Part shown: piece by piece, positions 1 through 5,784 of the stretch
Numbering within the stretch: the first letter of the stretch is position 1
Layout of the letters: the number at the start of each line of letters is the position of its first letter
Source: Chloroflexia bacterium
Lineage (GTDB): Bacteria > Chloroflexota > Chloroflexia > Thermomicrobiales > JALYUS01
DNA length: 8,993 nucleotides
NCBI GenBank assembly: GCA_025928215.1
Contig: JAICJW010000174.1
Coordinates: 1-8,993 of the forward strand
Direction: 5' to 3'
The notes under the pieces: model-generated
What the model was told of the DNA's origin: nothing
Seen by the model: the letters and a program-made list of their open reading frames with translations, nothing else
Database searches by the model: none
Translations under genes and position numbers: made by a program

Positions 1-507
1 GAGATGGAGGAGATCATAGATGAGGATATTCGTGAGGTTGGAGATCGGCAGGAAGAGCGACGCCGTGTTGGCGACGAAGGCGCAGGCGAAGAGATAGGGG
101 AGCGGTTCGATCCCCAGTCGTTCGGTGAGCGCGTAGACAATCGGCGTCACGACGATGATCGTCACATCGAGCGAGAGGAAGGCGGTGACGAGCGTGCCGA
201 GCAGAAAGACATTGAGGAGGAGCAGGCGGCCGTCCCCACGCGAGAGGCGAGCGGCCCGTACCGCGAGCGCATCGAAGACGCCCGCATGCTCGACGACACC
301 CGTGACGAGCATCATCCCGAGCAGAAAAAGCAGAACATTCGCGGTCTCCGCGAGGATATGCGCGAAATCTCCCGGCGTCACGAGGCGCAGCGCGAGCATC
401 GCCATCGCCCCGATGCATGCTGCGGTCGCTTCGTTCATCCCCCGCGGGCGCAGGAAGATCAGCGCCAAGGTGAGCAGGAAAACTGCCGCGCTCAGCGGAA
501 GACTCAT
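1..507 (-). CDS. ArsB/NhaD-family permease, N-terminal part (runs off left edge)
   Basis: The reading frame stays open from ATG at 507 down to base 1 and gives 169 residues of a multi-pass inner-membrane protein. It has hydrophobic stretches at about residues 3-20, 29-42, 57-72, 95-120 and 139-152. The pattern matches the start of ArsB-type arsenite/antimonite permeases and the wider ArsB/NhaD ion-transporter superfamily: an early RPRGMNEA loop, a charged loop after helix 3 (VVEHAGVFDALA), then the family motif SLFLPISNLTNIL near residues 150-163. E. coli ArsB has SNLVNIV at the equivalent place. The ATG at 507 is the only start: upstream in frame there is no ATG, GTG or TTG before a TAA stop near 551. 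No strong Shine-Dalgarno is visible. The family is well supported, but the substrate is not. No arsR, arsC or arsA is visible, so arsenite, Na+/H+ exchange or a carboxylate are all possible. The gene is divergent from the PRC-barrel gene. Confidence 0.85.
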   Translation of the reverse strand, partial: MSLPLSAAVFLLTLALIFLRPRGMNEATAACIGAMAMLALRLVTPGDFAHILAETANVLLFLLGMMLVTGVVEHAGVFDALAVRAARLSRGDGRLLLLNVFLLGTLVTAFLSLDVTIIVVTPIVYALTERLGIEPLPYLFACAFVANTASLFLPISNLTNILIYDLLHL

Positions 508-794
508 GCGTGCGCTACCATCGTACCGACCCGTCCGACCGTCGCGATCCCTGATTTATCCATGGGAATCACCCGGAGGCCGAGAGCGCGTATGGCAGCG
601 TCCTTTCATCGTGGGGTCACCGACAATCAAGCAACCGCACGGCGCATCGCGATTATTCCGCACGCTGACCGGAAATACAAACCGCATGGTATCCGGCACC
701 TGATGCTACGGGTATGCATCTTGCTCACTGATAGGAACGAACGGGCTATGCGGTAATTGCATGGCAGAGGAGAGGACGAAAGGAGCGTAGCGTA
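508..794. other. Divergent intergenic region, no gene recognised
   Basis: These 287 bases separate the leftward permease from the rightward PRC-barrel gene, so both promoters should lie here. I see no convincing -35/-10 pair for either gene. For the permease, TACGAT on the minus strand lies 12 nt before its ATG (forward 520-525) and could be a -10. A small inverted repeat, GATGC/GCATC, spans 702-720. Frames that cross the region are rich in Arg and run on from antisense translation of the flanking genes, so they are not called. Confidence 0.4.
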
Positions 795-1520
795 ATGCGT
801 ATGAATCTCGGCGCGAAAGTCGTCACGTCGGATGGCACGGATATTGGCAAAATTGACCGGCTCGTCGTGGACCCCCGATCGGACCGCATGCAGGAGTTTG
901 TTGTTCGCAAGGGGTTCTTCGTCGAGCACGATATTATCCTTCCGATTGGCGAAGTCGAGGATCGCCCCGGCAACGATGATGACAATACGGTTCACCTGCG
1001 GATGACCGCGGATCAGGTCAAGCAATTGCCGGAGTTCGTCGAGACCTCCTATATGGCAGCGCCGGACGGCATGTATCCCGGCCTTTTCGGCGACTCCATC
1101 GGGATGGCGGGGGCGACGGGTGGCGGGTTCCTCTGGCCCTCGCCGATCTACGAACCGGCCGCGCAAGGCTCGCTCGGACGTGCCGGTCTGCCTGCCGACG
1201 CTCCATTATCGGATAGCAGCGAATCGAACCCCGTTGCTCCCGGTCTGATGGGCGACCGCCTGCGGGAGTCGCGGCCCGGCAATGTCTTCCTCACCACCGG
1301 CACGGATGTAAAGACGCGCGGCGGCGATAAAGTCGGCACCGTGGATGAACTGGTCGTAGATCCCGAGCGGGGCAAAGTGACGGAGATCATCGTCAAGAAG
1401 GGGCTGTTTGGCGGCAAGGAGATCCGCATCCCGACCCAGTTCATTGATGAGATTGACGATGATGCGGTCTATGTGGACCTCGACAAGGAGCGGCTCGAAC
1501 GGTTCACCACCGCGCGATAA
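795..1520 (+). CDS. Tandem PRC-barrel domain protein
   Basis: This is a soluble, acidic 241-residue protein with two copies of a PRC-barrel-like unit. The first, at about residues 4-78, contains GAKVVTSDGTDIGKIDRLVVD, then FVVRKGFF and ILPIGEVE. The second, at about 165-238, contains DVKTRGGDKVGTVDELVVD, then IIVKKGLF and IRIPTQFIDEI. The linker (about 85-160) is rich in Gly, Pro and Ser and probably unstructured. PRC-barrels occur in the photosynthetic reaction centre H subunit, in RimM and in many small stress-associated proteins. They mediate protein or RNA contacts rather than catalysis, so no enzymatic role is inferred. The AAAGGAG at 779-785 lies 9 nt before the ATG and supports this start over the ATG six bases later. 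It has no signal peptide or membrane segment. The gene stands alone and ends at a strong hairpin. The domain call is firm; the cellular role is unknown. Confidence 0.85.
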   Translation: MRMNLGAKVVTSDGTDIGKIDRLVVDPRSDRMQEFVVRKGFFVEHDIILPIGEVEDRPGNDDDNTVHLRMTADQVKQLPEFVETSYMAAPDGMYPGLFGDSIGMAGATGGGFLWPSPIYEPAAQGSLGRAGLPADAPLSDSSESNPVAPGLMGDRLRESRPGNVFLTTGTDVKTRGGDKVGTVDELVVDPERGKVTEIIVKKGLFGGKEIRIPTQFIDEIDDDAVYVDLDKERLERFTTAR

Positions 1521-1537
1521 CCGGACATGATGGCGCT

Positions 1538-1576
1538 CCAGAGAGAACGAATCGCTCGTTCTCTCTGGCGAATTTT
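1538..1576 (+). terminator. Hairpin terminator after the PRC-barrel gene
   Basis: A perfect 13-bp stem, CCAGAGAGAACGA (1538-1550) with TCGTTCTCTCTGG (1556-1568), encloses the loop ATCGC. It is followed after GCGAA by a short TTTT run (1573-1576). It starts 18 bp past the stop codon. The U-tract is short and offset, but the position and stem strength fit a factor-independent terminator. Confidence 0.7.
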
Positions 1577-1634
1577 CCTTCCCTGCATCTGCCAATCAGT
1601 AGGAGGCGAGATGCGAATGCTACGGTAGGCAAAG

Positions 1635-1664
1635 TTGACAGCCGTTCCCCCGTTTGCTTATGGT
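1635..1664 (+). promoter_or_regulatory. Sigma-70-type promoter for the secreted protein gene
   Basis: A consensus -35 TTGACA (1635-1640) is separated by 18 bp from a -10-like TATGGT (1659-1664), so transcription should start near 1671. That gives a 5' untranslated region of about 95 nt before the ATG at 1767. It also argues against any start codon upstream in this frame, including a TTG that coincides with the -35 box. Confidence 0.65.
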
Positions 1665-1728
1665 GCCAGACGGGTGGCAGTCGCATCATCCAGGGCGATT
1701 GGGTGCGCATGGTTTTCTCAGGCCGAAT

Positions 1729-1751
1729 CGTGTATCGCTCCGGGATACGCG
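1729..1751 (+). promoter_or_regulatory. 5'-UTR hairpin next to the Shine-Dalgarno
   Basis: CGTGTATC (1729-1736) pairs with GATACGCG (1744-1751) to give 8 bp including one G-U, with a 7-nt loop. It ends three bases before the GAGGAGGG ribosome binding site (1755-1762) of the secreted protein gene. It could tune ribosome access or protect the message; neither is shown by sequence alone. Confidence 0.4.
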
Positions 1752-1766
1752 GATGAGGAGGGACAG

Positions 1767-2795
1767 ATGTTTCGAGAACGACGGCGGAGAGTTTGGTTCG
1801 TTACCGTCACCGCGCTGGTACTCACCCTGGCGATGATGATTCCCTTTGTGGCGCAGGGGGCGGATCAGTTCGCGAGCCCGGCATTTCAGCAGCAATGGAA
1901 TACGGTGGAAGCGGTGATCCCGAACTTCTGGGGGCCGCTCGCGAACGCGCGGAATGGGCAAACGGAACCATACGCCGAGGGCACGGTGAACGGTCAGCCC
2001 GGCAACCGGCTCGTGCAGTACTTCGATAAGGCGCGCATGGAGCAGACAAACGCTGACCGCCCCGTGACCAATGGTCTGCTCACCGTTGAGTTGAAGAGCG
2101 GGCAGTTGCAAATTGGCGATGCGAGCTTCCAGCCGCGCAACCCGGCTTTGATCGGCATCGCGGGCGATCAGGATGTGCCGGGGCCAACCTACGCCTCCCT
2201 CGCGCAGTTGCAAGAAAAATTGCCGCAGCAGTCGGGTGGCGTCAATCTCGGCTATGATGTGCCCACGCAGAAATTTGTCCCGATCACCGCGTCCACCGAT
2301 CCGGCGATGCAGTTTGTCACCTATCAGGGCGATCCCGGCGGGCGGTTCGGGCAGAATATCCCCCAGGCGTTCTGGAATTTTCTGCAAACGATTCCCGGCG
2401 GCTGGTTGACCACGATGGGCTACCCGATCAGCCCCGCCTTCGCGACGAATGTCCGCGTGAATAATGTGGATGGCACGCTCGTCTTTGTGCAGGCGTTCGA
2501 GCGACGCGTGCTGACGTATACGCCGTCGAACCCGCAGGCGTTCCGCGTCGAATTCGGCAACATTGGCCGCCACTATTACACATGGCGGTATGAGCAGCCG
2601 ACCGTAACCGTGGTTCCCTCCGCAACGCCAACCGGTACGACAACGCCGACCGGTACAACGACAACGACCGTCACGACGACGACCACGGCAACCGGAACGA
2701 CGACCGCTACCGGTACAACAACGGCCACAGGAACGACCACGGCTACTGGAACGTCTACCGCGACGGGAACGATGACGCCGAGCGCTACCCCTTAA
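1767..2795 (+). CDS. Secreted or envelope protein with Thr-rich repeat tail
   Basis: This 342-residue exported protein has a signal peptide: basic n-region RERRRR, hydrophobic core at about 10-28, and probable cleavage around AQGA (29-32). The mature part (about 33-275) has YFDKARME (85-92), then GYPIS (218-222) and FERRVLTYTP...VEFGNIGRHYYTWRY (244-275). This pattern is familiar to me from Chloroflexota exported proteins of unknown function; I cannot name an activity. Residues 280-342 are low-complexity Thr/Gly/Ala/Pro with TGTTTA units, like an extended, possibly glycosylated wall-spanning tail. There is no LPxTG motif and no C-terminal membrane anchor. The start is chosen because GAGGAGGG (1755-1762) lies 4 nt before this ATG and a signal peptide follows it directly. 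The frame stays open further upstream, but that part overlaps the promoter. The gene is monocistronic between its own promoter and a 19-bp hairpin. Confidence 0.8.
   Translation: MFRERRRRVWFVTVTALVLTLAMMIPFVAQGADQFASPAFQQQWNTVEAVIPNFWGPLANARNGQTEPYAEGTVNGQPGNRLVQYFDKARMEQTNADRPVTNGLLTVELKSGQLQIGDASFQPRNPALIGIAGDQDVPGPTYASLAQLQEKLPQQSGGVNLGYDVPTQKFVPITASTDPAMQFVTYQGDPGGRFGQNIPQAFWNFLQTIPGGWLTTMGYPISPAFATNVRVNNVDGTLVFVQAFERRVLTYTPSNPQAFRVEFGNIGRHYYTWRYEQPTVTVVPSATPTGTTTPTGTTTTTVTTTTTATGTTTATGTTTATGTTTATGTSTATGTMTPSATP
2691..2774 (+). repeat. 18-nt tandem coding repeats (TGTTTA peptide units)
   Basis: Four hexapeptide units (TGTTTA three times, then TGTSTA) and a partial TGTM are encoded in phase by an 18-nt period at the 3' end of the secreted protein gene. 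The copies use different synonymous codons (for Gly GGA or GGT; for Thr ACC, ACA, ACG or ACT). The peptide repeat is therefore much better conserved than the DNA repeat. Confidence 0.75.
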
Positions 2796-2805
2796 TCAGC
2801 CAGAT

Positions 2806-2847
2806 GTAAGAGCGGCACATTGCGACGACGCAATGTGCCGCTCTTAC
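2806..2847. terminator. Perfect 19-bp inverted repeat, probable terminator
   Basis: GTAAGAGCGGCACATTGCG (2806-2824) and its exact reverse complement (2829-2847) enclose the 4-nt loop ACGA. It lies 10 bp after the stop of the secreted protein gene and just before the rpsO promoter. No T-run follows on either strand, so it is not a textbook intrinsic terminator. It may terminate through stem strength, stabilise the 3' end, or be a small mobile palindromic element. Confidence 0.6.
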
Positions 2848-2853
2848 GTGGCA

Positions 2854-2883
2854 TTGCGGCTTTGCCTCCGGCTATGCTATACT
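2854..2883 (+). promoter_or_regulatory. rpsO promoter
   Basis: The -35 TTGCGG (2854-2859), an 18-bp spacer and the -10 TATACT (2878-2883) predict a start near 2890 and a leader of about 56 nt before rpsO. The good -10 and the direct position ahead of a ribosomal protein gene support it; the -35 is only a partial match. Confidence 0.6.
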
Positions 2884-2945
2884 CAGGACTAACTGATAGA
2901 CGAGCGTGCTGTACGGTGCGCCGACGTGCGAGGGGAGCAACGCCG

Positions 2946-3215
2946 ATGGCTTTGCAAAAGCCGAAGAAGACCGAAATTATCGTAGATTACGCGACGAAAG
3001 AAGGGGACACGGGTTCCCCCGAAGTGCAGATTGCGCTCCTCACCGAACGGATCAACCAGTTGATCGAGCATCTCAAACTGCACGATCATGATCATCACTC
3101 GCGGCGCGGGCTGTTGAAGCTCGTCGGGCGCCGCCGCCGTTTGCTCGCGTATCTCAACAGCAAAGATTCCGAGCGCTATCGTGCGGTCATCGCGCGGCTC
3201 GGGCTGCGCCGGTAA
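2946..3215 (+). CDS. rpsO: 30S ribosomal protein S15
   Basis: This encodes S15, an early-binding 16S rRNA protein that organises the central domain of the small subunit and contributes to the S15-23S bridge. The product is 89 residues, the usual family length. The four-helix core is intact: DTGSPEVQIALLTERI (21-36), the rRNA-binding segment EHLKLHDHDHHSRRG (41-55), then LLKLVGRRRRLLAYL (56-70). His42, His46, Asp49 and Ser52 match the E. coli residues that contact the rRNA three-way junction. The ATG at 2946 is preceded by AGGGGAG (2931-2937) at 8 nt. A longer open frame upstream crosses the promoter and adds non-homologous sequence, so it is rejected. S15 often represses its own message by binding the leader. 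The 56-nt leader here is G/C rich, but I could not draw a convincing mimic of the rRNA site. pnp follows, as in many bacteria. Confidence 0.97.
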   Translation: MALQKPKKTEIIVDYATKEGDTGSPEVQIALLTERINQLIEHLKLHDHDHHSRRGLLKLVGRRRRLLAYLNSKDSERYRAVIARLGLRR

Positions 3216-3289
3216 TCCGGGCGGGGGCAGAATCGGTTTGATGCCAGCCAAAAACTGTCGGTTGTGGGTGTGTGGAACGAGTCTCAATG

Positions 3290-3326
3290 CGGCTCAGGGG
3301 AATGATGCCCCTGAGCCGTTTGTTTT
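3290..3326 (+). terminator. Intrinsic terminator between rpsO and pnp
   Basis: CGGCTCAGGGG (3290-3300) and CCCCTGAGCCG (3308-3318) form an 11-bp GC-rich stem with a 7-nt loop, followed directly by TTTGTTTT (3319-3326). This is a classical factor-independent terminator. Its place between rpsO and pnp suggests it ends most rpsO transcripts and lets a fraction read through into pnp, as described for E. coli. Confidence 0.9.
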
Positions 3327-3333
3327 AAATCGT

Positions 3334-3354
3334 GAGGAGGTGCGCATGACGTAA
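3334..3354 (+). other. Two-codon ORF (Met-Thr-stop) with perfect Shine-Dalgarno
   Basis: GAGGAGG (3334-3340) is followed after 5 nt by ATG ACG TAA (3346-3354). This is the strongest Shine-Dalgarno match in the region, better than that of pnp itself, yet it serves an ORF of two codons. It could be a minimal upstream ORF, a ribosome-loading site in the pnp leader, or the start of a lost gene. No continuation resembling a protein is seen in any frame after the stop. Confidence 0.4.
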
Positions 3355-3384
3355 CCGACGACAGCCGCCTGAGGGGCCTTGGGT

Positions 3385-3433
3385 ATTGGAGGATGGATGT
3401 GCGCGCCCGGCATGATCGCATCCATCCTCCAGT
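3385..3433 (+). promoter_or_regulatory. Long hairpin in the pnp leader
   Basis: TGGAGGATGGATG (3387-3399) is perfectly complementary to CATCCATCCTCCA (3419-3431). A G-U and an A-U pair extend the stem outward (3385-3386 with 3432-3433), and a further U-G and G-C pair extend it inward. The stem is about 17 bp with a loop of about 15 nt. Double-stranded RNA of this kind ahead of pnp recalls the RNase III-cleaved leader that controls pnp in E. coli. The functional parallel is inference. Confidence 0.6.
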
Positions 3434-3436
3434 CCC

Positions 3437-3490
3437 TGAGTCTTCTCGGCCTCCCGATGGCGTGGGATGCTTCAATCCCACCAAGACTCA
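3437..3490 (+). ncRNA. Predicted three-way-junction leader RNA upstream of pnp
   Basis: The closing stem P1 pairs TGAGTCTT (3437-3444) with AAGACTCA (3483-3490), 8 bp perfect. Inside it, P2 is TCGG/CCGA (3446-3449 with 3454-3457, loop CCTC) and P3 is GTGGGAT/ATCCCAC (3462-3468 with 3475-3481, loop GCTTCA). The P2-P3 joiner is TGGC. The compact fold lies 39 bases upstream of the pnp ATG. It does not match the riboswitch or ribozyme cores I know (purine, TPP, fluoride, hammerhead). It may be a cis-regulatory element or binding platform for PNPase or a ribosomal protein. The pairing is seen in the sequence; the function is unknown. Confidence 0.45.
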
Positions 3491-3498
3491 TTCGTACA

Positions 3499-3518
3499 GG
3501 CGCATTAGCGCCGGAGAG
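3499..3518 (+). promoter_or_regulatory. Small hairpin abutting the pnp ribosome binding site
   Basis: GGCGC/GCGCC (3499-3503 with 3508-3512, loop ATTA) directly precedes GGAGAG (3513-3518), the likely Shine-Dalgarno of pnp. GGAGAG lies 11 nt before the ATG at 3530, which is wide spacing, so pnp translation initiation may be weak or may be helped by folding. Confidence 0.45.
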
Positions 3519-3529
3519 AAGTAACAGGA

Positions 3530-5758
3530 ATGGCATATCCAACAGTACATACCGTATCCGCCGACATCGGCGGGCGTACACTCACGCTTCAGACCGGGAA
3601 ACTGGCGGAACAGGCGATGGGCGCCTGCACCGTTCAGTACGGCGACACGGTGATCCTCGCGACCGCTGTCGGGGAGAAGGAAGCGCGCGAAGGGCTTGAT
3701 TTCTTCCCGCTCACGATTGAATACGAAGAGCGGATGTACGCCGCGGGGAAAATCCCCGGCGGCTTCATCAAGCGCGAAGGCCGCCCGACGGAAGCGGCGA
3801 CGCTCGCTGCCCGCCTGACCGACCGCCCGATCCGCCCCTTGTTCCCGAAGGGATACCGCTCCGAGGTGCAGGTGATCGTCACCGTCCTCAGCGCGGATCA
3901 GGAGAATGATCCGGACATCCTCTCGATCATCGGTGCATCCACGGCGCTCATGCTCTCCGGCATCCCGTTCCAGGGGCCGGTCGCTGCGTCGCGCGTGGGC
4001 TACATTGACGGCAAGCTGATCGTCAATCCGACCAATCAGCAACTCACGGACAGCCGGATGGATGTCGTCGTCGCGGGTACGAAAGCGGCGGTGATGATGG
4101 TCGAGGGCACCATCGGTATCCTCCCGGAGGAGACGGTGCTGCAAGCCGTTCAACTGGCGCACGAGTCCTTCCAGCCGATCCTTGACTTGCAGATGCAACT
4201 CGTCGAAAAGGCGGGTAAGCCGCGCTGGGAGTTCGCATCGCCCGATAAGAATGCCGCCGCCGCCGATGCCGTCGGCGCCTTCCTCGGCACGCGGCTGCAC
4301 GACGCGATCTACCAGGCGGACAAGACGCAGCGACAGGCCGCGATCCATTCCTTGCGTGATGAGGTGCGCGATCACTTCTCGACGCAGGAAGAGGGCGCGG
4401 CGGTCAATGTCCGCGCCGCGATGAGCGCCTTCGAGGACCTCGAAGCGGAGATGGTGCGCGCGGCGATCCTCACGGATGGCGAGCGCCCCGATGGGCGCGC
4501 CTTGACCGAAGTCCGCCCGATCTGGTGTGAAGTCGGCGTCCTGCCGCGCACGCACGGCAGTTCGATCTTCACGCGCGGCCAGACGCAGATCCTCAACGTC
4601 CTCACGCTCGGCTCGACGAGTGAAGAGCAGAGACTCGACGGTATCGGCACCGATGAGGTGAAGCGGTACATCCATCAGTATAACTTCCCGCCCTATTCGA
4701 CGGGCGAAGTGAAGCGGATGCGCGGGCCGGGTCGGCGTGAGATCGGCCACGGCGCGCTGGCGGAGCGGGCGCTGCTCGCCGTGCTCCCCACCAAAGAGGC
4801 ATGGCCATACACGATGCGTCTCGTCTCGGAGGCGGTCTCGTCCAACGGTAGCACCTCGATGGGCAGCGTCTGCGCGAGCACGCTCTCGCTGATGGATGCG
4901 GGCGTGCCGATCGCCGCCCCCGTCGCCGGTGTGGCGATGGGCTTGATTACCGGCGAGAACGGCAAATATCAGGTGCTGACGGACATTCAGGGCATCGAGG
5001 ATCACCTCGGCGACATGGACTTCAAGGTCGCGGGAACCGCCGAGGGCGTGACGGCGATCCAGATGGACATTAAGGTGCAGGGGATTACCTTCGACATCAT
5101 GCGGCAGGCGCTCGCGCAGGCACATGAAGGCCGGATGCACATTCTCGGCAAGATGCTGGAAGTGCTGCCCGCGCCGCGCGGTGAGATGTCCCAATACGCA
5201 CCGAGCGTGATCAGCATTCGTATTGATCCTTCTAAAATCGGCATGGTGATCGGCCCCGGCGGCAAGAATATCCGCGCCCTCACCGAGCAGACGAACACCA
5301 AGATTGACATCGAGGACGACGGCTCGGTCTTCATCTCCTCCGTGGATCAGGCGGGCGCGCAACAGGCGAAAGAGATGATCGAGCGGATGACGGCGGAGGC
5401 GAAGATCGGCGAGATCTACCTCGGGAAGGTCGTGCGGATCATGCCGTTCGGCGCGTTCGTCGAACTCTTCCCCGGCAAGGACGGCCTCGTGCATATCTCT
5501 GAACTGGAGACGCATCGCGTCGAGCGCGTCGAGGACATCGTTAATCTCGGTGACGAGATCAACGTGATGGTGACGGACATTGATCCGCAGGGGAAGATCA
5601 GCCTCTCCCGCAAGGCGGTACTCACCGGCGAGATGCCGCCGCCGAAAGCGGCGCGCATGGACCGTGGCCCCCGCCCAGGCGGCTTCGATCGTGGCCCGCG
5701 CCCGAATGGTGGCGGCTACGACCGTGGCCCCCGCCGCGATGGCGGTGAGAACCACTAA
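3530..5758 (+). CDS. pnp: Polyribonucleotide nucleotidyltransferase (PNPase)
   Basis: PNPase is a trimeric 3'-5' phosphorolytic exoribonuclease that releases nucleoside diphosphates from RNA and can also add 3' tails. The 742 residues follow the family order. The first RNase PH-like domain spans about 10-145 (FFPLTIEYEERMYAAGKIPGG, then RPIRPLFPKGY), followed by a helical domain at about 240-320. The second RNase PH domain (321-545) carries the phosphate-binding SNGSTSM (438-444) and catalytic Asp491, Asp497 and Lys499 in EDHLGDMDFKVAG, equivalent to E. coli D486, D492 and K494. The KH domain has GPGG at 575-578, and the S1 domain runs from about 627 to 697. The catalytic set is complete. The tail (698-742) has three DRGPR units separated by Gly/Pro, an RGG-like RNA- or partner-binding extension. 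It follows rpsO across a structured 314-bp leader and ends at an intrinsic terminator. Autoregulation through that leader is likely but not shown. Confidence 0.98.
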   Translation: MAYPTVHTVSADIGGRTLTLQTGKLAEQAMGACTVQYGDTVILATAVGEKEAREGLDFFPLTIEYEERMYAAGKIPGGFIKREGRPTEAATLAARLTDRPIRPLFPKGYRSEVQVIVTVLSADQENDPDILSIIGASTALMLSGIPFQGPVAASRVGYIDGKLIVNPTNQQLTDSRMDVVVAGTKAAVMMVEGTIGILPEETVLQAVQLAHESFQPILDLQMQLVEKAGKPRWEFASPDKNAAAADAVGAFLGTRLHDAIYQADKTQRQAAIHSLRDEVRDHFSTQEEGAAVNVRAAMSAFEDLEAEMVRAAILTDGERPDGRALTEVRPIWCEVGVLPRTHGSSIFTRGQTQILNVLTLGSTSEEQRLDGIGTDEVKRYIHQYNFPPYSTGEVKRMRGPGRREIGHGALAERALLAVLPTKEAWPYTMRLVSEAVSSNGSTSMGSVCASTLSLMDAGVPIAAPVAGVAMGLITGENGKYQVLTDIQGIEDHLGDMDFKVAGTAEGVTAIQMDIKVQGITFDIMRQALAQAHEGRMHILGKMLEVLPAPRGEMSQYAPSVISIRIDPSKIGMVIGPGGKNIRALTEQTNTKIDIEDDGSVFISSVDQAGAQQAKEMIERMTAEAKIGEIYLGKVVRIMPFGAFVELFPGKDGLVHISELETHRVERVEDIVNLGDEINVMVTDIDPQGKISLSRKAVLTGEMPPPKAARMDRGPRPGGFDRGPRPNGGGYDRGPRRDGGENH

Positions 5759-5784
5759 TCCCCCTTACCTCAGGCAGACGCGCT

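Larger units (their letters stand above)
3216..3529 (+). other. rpsO-pnp intergenic region with structured leader
   Basis: No protein gene longer than two codons is supported in these 314 bases. From left to right they hold about 75 unstructured bases, an intrinsic terminator (3290-3326), an AGGAGG-preceded two-codon ORF (3334-3354), a long hairpin (3385-3433), a predicted three-way junction (3437-3490) and a small hairpin next to the pnp ribosome binding site (3499-3518). I find no clear -35/-10 pair of its own for pnp, so pnp may depend on read-through of the terminator or on a weak promoter in 3327-3384. Confidence 0.6.

Noticed and set aside
4..756. A 250-codon plus-strand frame over the permease.
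   Set aside because: Very Arg/Glu rich, no ribosome binding site, antisense to a clear ArsB-family membrane protein.
1635..1766. N-terminal extension of the secreted protein from a TTG start.
   Set aside because: The TTG is part of the -35 box and the added 44 residues would bury the signal peptide. The ATG at 1767 has a strong Shine-Dalgarno.
1686..2573. A 295-codon antisense frame across the secreted protein gene.
   Set aside because: It is rich in Arg and His and has no domain. The plus strand carries the signal peptide, ribosome binding site and family pattern. It is an artefact of high GC.
2820..2945. N-terminal extension of S15 from a TTG inside the hairpin.
   Set aside because: It would cross the rpsO promoter and add 42 residues absent from the 89-residue family.
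3437..3490. Hammerhead ribozyme or known riboswitch for the junction RNA.
   Set aside because: The CUGANGA/GAAA core of hammerheads is absent, and joiner and loop sequences do not match purine, TPP, fluoride or SAM classes as I know them.
3488..5755. A 755-codon open frame on the minus strand, antisense to almost all of pnp.
   Set aside because: It mirrors pnp codon by codon, is rich in His, Arg and Asp as antisense of GC-rich genes is, and has no recognisable domain. pnp on the plus strand has full homology.
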